From Symbiodinium natans (Eukaryota; Sar; Dinophyceae; Suessiales; Symbiodiniaceae): a stretch of DNA of 15,000 bases. The stretch covers positions 135,001 to 150,000 of the forward strand of contig CAJNDS010002342.1 of assembly GCA_905221605.1 (NCBI GenBank). Reading direction: 5' to 3'. Below, piece after piece: positions 12,946 to 15,000 of this stretch. The position numbers were made by a program, and so were the translations under genes. The notes under the pieces are model-generated. The model searched no databases and was not told the DNA's origin. It saw only the letters and a program-made list of their open reading frames with translations. Within the stretch, counting starts at the first letter, position 1. Each line of letters begins with the position of its first letter.

Positions 12946-13435
12946 ATATGGTCATAGGGTTTTCATGCGGTCTTTAGTAGGGTTGTATAGGGGCTGCTAC
13001 TTGCTTAAGGACACCGCAAAGAACCAAACGGGAATAATCCCTCCATTGCCCTTATAAGGAAGAATCATACTATTTCTTGGGTGGTTTTCCAGCAAATAGT
13101 ACGTAGCAAGGTTTATAGGGCTTTCAGGGTTCAGGATGGCCTCGCTCGGGATTCGGGTTGATGAGGGCCGATTCGATCAGAATGGGTATCTGGGGTTGTT
13201 TGTGCTATCTGTACACTGTGGGGATGATGGAGAAACTTGGACAATCTCTCAGCTCCCGTATGGGTCTAGGGGTTATGCAGGAAAAGCCAGAGTGGTTAAC
13301 TTGGTTAACTTTGTTATTCACTGCTGTTCTCGGCCTTGGAGCGTGCGAGAGTTGCCGTTTACCAATCAATCTCTCAAGGGTTCAGGTGGTCACATGCCAC
13401 GGGCCTTAAGTGGTATGAAAAGCCCTCCCCAGTAA

Positions 13436-13456
13436 ATGATTGATGCCATCAATCAT
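13436..13456. repeat. Perfect 10-bp inverted repeat
   Basis: ATGATTGATG, one base, then CATCAATCAT. Confidence 0.85.
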
Positions 13457-13502
13457 CTGGCTCCATTCCCCCATTATGGGTCTGTGTGATGTGATCGATT
13501 TC

Positions 13503-13535
13503 GGGAGGGGGAGGGGGAACCCCCCCCCCTCCCCG
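13503..13535. repeat. G-run facing C-run (inverted)
   Basis: GGGAGGGGGAGGGGG, then AA, then a run of ten C, T and four C. It can fold as a G:C hairpin, or as a G-quadruplex on either strand. Confidence 0.85.
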
Positions 13536-13718
13536 TCGCGTAGACCCCTCGACCTCCCCACTCGCTTGCTTGTTGGACAAGTCCTTAAATGATCGTGTTT
13601 GAACGTCCAACTCTAGCACTTCAGCGCAAAACCGGCCCGTGTCCAGCTTTCGTAGCCACAGTCTCAAGTTGTCTTTCTGTTGGCCAAACCGAGAACCCTT
13701 CCTGGGACGTTCCTGAGA

Positions 13719-13788
13719 CCCCTAGACCCTAGACCCTAAACCCTAAACCCTAAACCCTAAACCCTAAACCCTAAACCCTAAACCCTAG
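13719..13788 (-). repeat. CCCTAAA array
   Basis: Two CCCTAGA units then about eight perfect CCCTAAA heptamers. Confidence 0.95.
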
Positions 13789-13804
13789 GAACCCTGTGAC
13801 CCAG

Positions 13805-13879
13805 TGTTGGAGCCCCAAGGAGAAGGCTGGCCACTGGCAGTACGAGATTCTGGGCTGGCGTTCGTGGCTGGTTCAGGGG
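13805..13879 (+). CDS. Possible internal exon, tryptophan-rich
   Basis: After TGTGACCCAG (AG 13803-13804) exactly 25 codons read CWSPKEKAGHWQYEILGWRS then WLVQG, ending in phase 0 at GTTTAAGG (GT at 13880); reading on gives TAA at 13883. C-strand repeats lie upstream, a short TTTAGGG tract (13901-13910) downstream. The phase matches the block at 12660-12745. No family is recognised. Confidence 0.45.
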
Positions 13880-13923
13880 GTTTAAGGTCGAGGTTCTCGG
13901 GTTTAGGGTTTGCTTAGTACAGC

Positions 13924-14007
13924 ACTTATATAAATAAATATAAAAATAAATATGTGTATATATATATATATGTATATATGTATATATATATATATATGTA
14001 TGTTATT
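13924..14007 (+). repeat. AT-rich microsatellite (TATATG/AAATA)
   Basis: TAAATAAATATAAAAATAAA followed by (TA)n with TGTATATATG interruptions. Apparent frames across it are low-complexity and not genes. Confidence 0.92.
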
Positions 14008-14261
14008 TATTGGGGTATCGGGCATTCGCTTAGATTTAGGTCTTGGGGTTCCAGGCCGCGGGTCTGAGGGCAGATGCCACTGGACTTGGCATGTGGGATT
14101 CGTGCGCACTATGTTTTAAACACCAGTTTGCTTCATTTTATAAAGATAGGAAGGACTGCTTGCAGGTTCATGCTTATAAGTACGCGCGAACTTCCGAGTG
14201 AGTTCCACATCGTCGTGGCATCCATGCAGCTTTCGCAGTTTCCGAGCACACGCAAGCACCA
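14008..14261. other. No confident feature
   Basis: An AG before 14074 (TGAGGGCAG) precedes an ATG frame that runs to 14532 through the AT microsatellite. Only the first about 60 codons are of normal complexity and they are not recognised. A small exon is possible but not supported. Confidence 0.25.
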
Positions 14262-14356
14262 AGACATGTATGTGTATACATATATATATATAGACATGTA
14301 TGTGTATACATACATATATATATATATATGTATGCATATATATATATACACATACA
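14262..14356 (+). repeat. AT-rich tandem repeat, 30-bp period
   Basis: AGACATGTATGTGTATACAT starts at 14262 and 14292, each followed by (TA)n, then TGTATGCATATATATATACA. Confidence 0.9.
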
Positions 14357-14540
14357 GAAGAGGAGGCTGTGGGGCCTGCGTTTTGGCAGACCCCACTTTC
14401 TATAGCTTTTCGAGCACTTGCGAGTACAGGAACTATTTGCTGACGGTATTCTCGTTTTCCCGGGGCTTGCGCTCAGGGTTTGTTAAAGTGTCGTGTTTTT
14501 TCTCCGCTTTGGGTTTCGGTGCGTGCTTTTAAATCTGGCT
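14357..14540. other. No confident feature
   Basis: One + frame contains STCEYRNYLLTVFSFSRG without clear splice signals or GC bias. Not called as a gene. Confidence 0.25.
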
Positions 14541-14590
14541 TGTGTTTGTTAACATCGCATGTGTTTATAAACAGCCTGTGTTTATAAACA
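14541..14590. repeat. Three copies of a TGTGTTTATAAACA-like unit
   Basis: TGTGTTTGTTAACA (14541), TGTGTTTATAAACA (14560) and again (14577). The core TGTTTATAAACA is a perfect 12-bp palindrome in the last two copies. Confidence 0.85.
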
Positions 14591-14610
14591 TATCCTATGC
14601 TTTCTGGGAG

Positions 14611-14634
14611 GCCCCCCCCCCTCCCCCCCCCCCG
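14611..14634. repeat. Poly-C tract
   Basis: C runs broken by a single T, followed by GCGCTCTGCC. Confidence 0.85.
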
Positions 14635-14702
14635 CGCTCTGCCGCTCCGGATTTTTCAGGGCTTATCTCTAAAATTTCTATCGGTTTTCAAAGAGAAGCC
14701 AC

Positions 14703-15000
14703 GAAACCCTATAGGGTTTCAGCCTTGAAGCCTTTAGGGTTTAGGGTTAAACCTTAAACCCTAAACCTTTCCCCTATACGGTTGCAAGGTTAAGCAACTA
14801 AACCGAAACACTCAACCTTTAAACCATATAGGGTAAGGTTTTGAGGTTTAGGGTTTAAGATTTAGGCATTTAAACCTAAGCCGGCAATTTAGCCTAAACC
14901 CTTAGACTTTAACCTCTATAGGGTTAAGGTTTAAAGGTTTAAGGCATTTAAACCTAAGCCGGCAATTCAAATTAAACCCTTAAACCCTATAGGGTTAAGG
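14703..15000. repeat. 68-71 bp palindromic tandem family at right edge
   Basis: GAAACCCTATAGGGTTTC (14703-14720) is a perfect 18-bp palindrome. ATAGGGTAAGG or CTATAGGGTTAAGG recurs at about 14828, 14916 and 14987. GGCATTTAAACCTAAGCCGG recurs at 14875 and 14943 (68 bp apart). The array is cut by the window end and probably continues. Telomere words (TTTAGGG, CCCTAAA) are mixed in. Confidence 0.88.

Larger units (their letters stand above)
12946..13718. other. Mixed unique sequence with uncertain open frames
   Basis: Two overlapping + frames (13136-13435 and 13158-13409) are open for 80-100 codons; the second contains EKPEWLTWLTLLFTAVLGLG, which is hydrophobic. Neither is recognised, neither has strong GC bias, and they exclude each other. 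The region lacks telomere repeats and may be a decayed element or a long intron. Confidence 0.3.

Noticed and set aside
13903-14396. Open frames rich in Tyr/Ile across the AT microsatellites (both strands)
   Set aside because: They are translations of (TA)n and TATG repeats and have no coding character.
1-15000. tRNA, rRNA or small nuclear RNA genes
   Set aside because: No cloverleaf, rRNA core or snRNA-like sequence was recognised by eye. A covariance-model search would be decisive and could not be run.

Overview
This window looks like nuclear DNA of a protist alga, most likely a dinoflagellate. The evidence is: Arabidopsis-type telomere heptamers (TTTAGGG / CCCTAAA) scattered through the whole window; exon-like blocks of high third-position GC, all readable on the + strand; short exons in long repeat-filled introns; and at least one intron that seems to use a GA or other non-GT donor. 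No bacterial operon, rRNA, tRNA, CRISPR array or transposase was recognised. The organism call is inference (about 0.6).

Layout. Roughly 300 telomere-type heptamers, counting one-base variants, lie in some 30 interstitial blocks, mixed with other satellites: a 278-bp TTTGAGGC array (555-832), a palindromic 21-bp minisatellite (1358-1752), 84-bp and 28-bp repeats (1904-2188), an AT-rich 8-bp array (10063-10320), a 66-bp repeat with inverted ends (10790-10924), and a 68-71 bp family at the right edge. A dispersed repeat of about 80 bp occurs three times (2365-2443, 5835-5915 inverted, 12875-12945).

Genes. The best-supported gene starts with ATG at 7302. Four exons can be chained in phase (7302-7623, 7683-8277, 8550-8630, 9021-9139) into about 370 residues with some seven hydrophobic membrane segments; no family was recognised. 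More exon-like blocks follow on the same strand (9741-9840, 10332-10428, 10551-10644, 10670-about 10750, 11147-11260, 11937-12022, 12660-12745, 13805-13879). They may belong to the same gene or to later genes in the same direction. Weaker blocks occur upstream between 352 and 6869. Their frames are less certain because the blocks are short and often open in more than one frame.

The main observation is the order of the telomere repeats relative to these blocks. Leaving an exon one usually meets TTTAGGG (G-strand) repeats, and approaching the next exon CCCTAAA (C-strand) repeats. Several exons end exactly at GTTTAGGG or GTTTTAGGG, so the repeat itself would provide the GT donor, and several begin just after CCCTAAA plus a few bases and AG. 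The introns would thus be inverted telomere repeats able to fold into a hairpin that brings the splice sites together, like an introner-type intron family built from telomeric sequence. Transcript data are needed to prove this.
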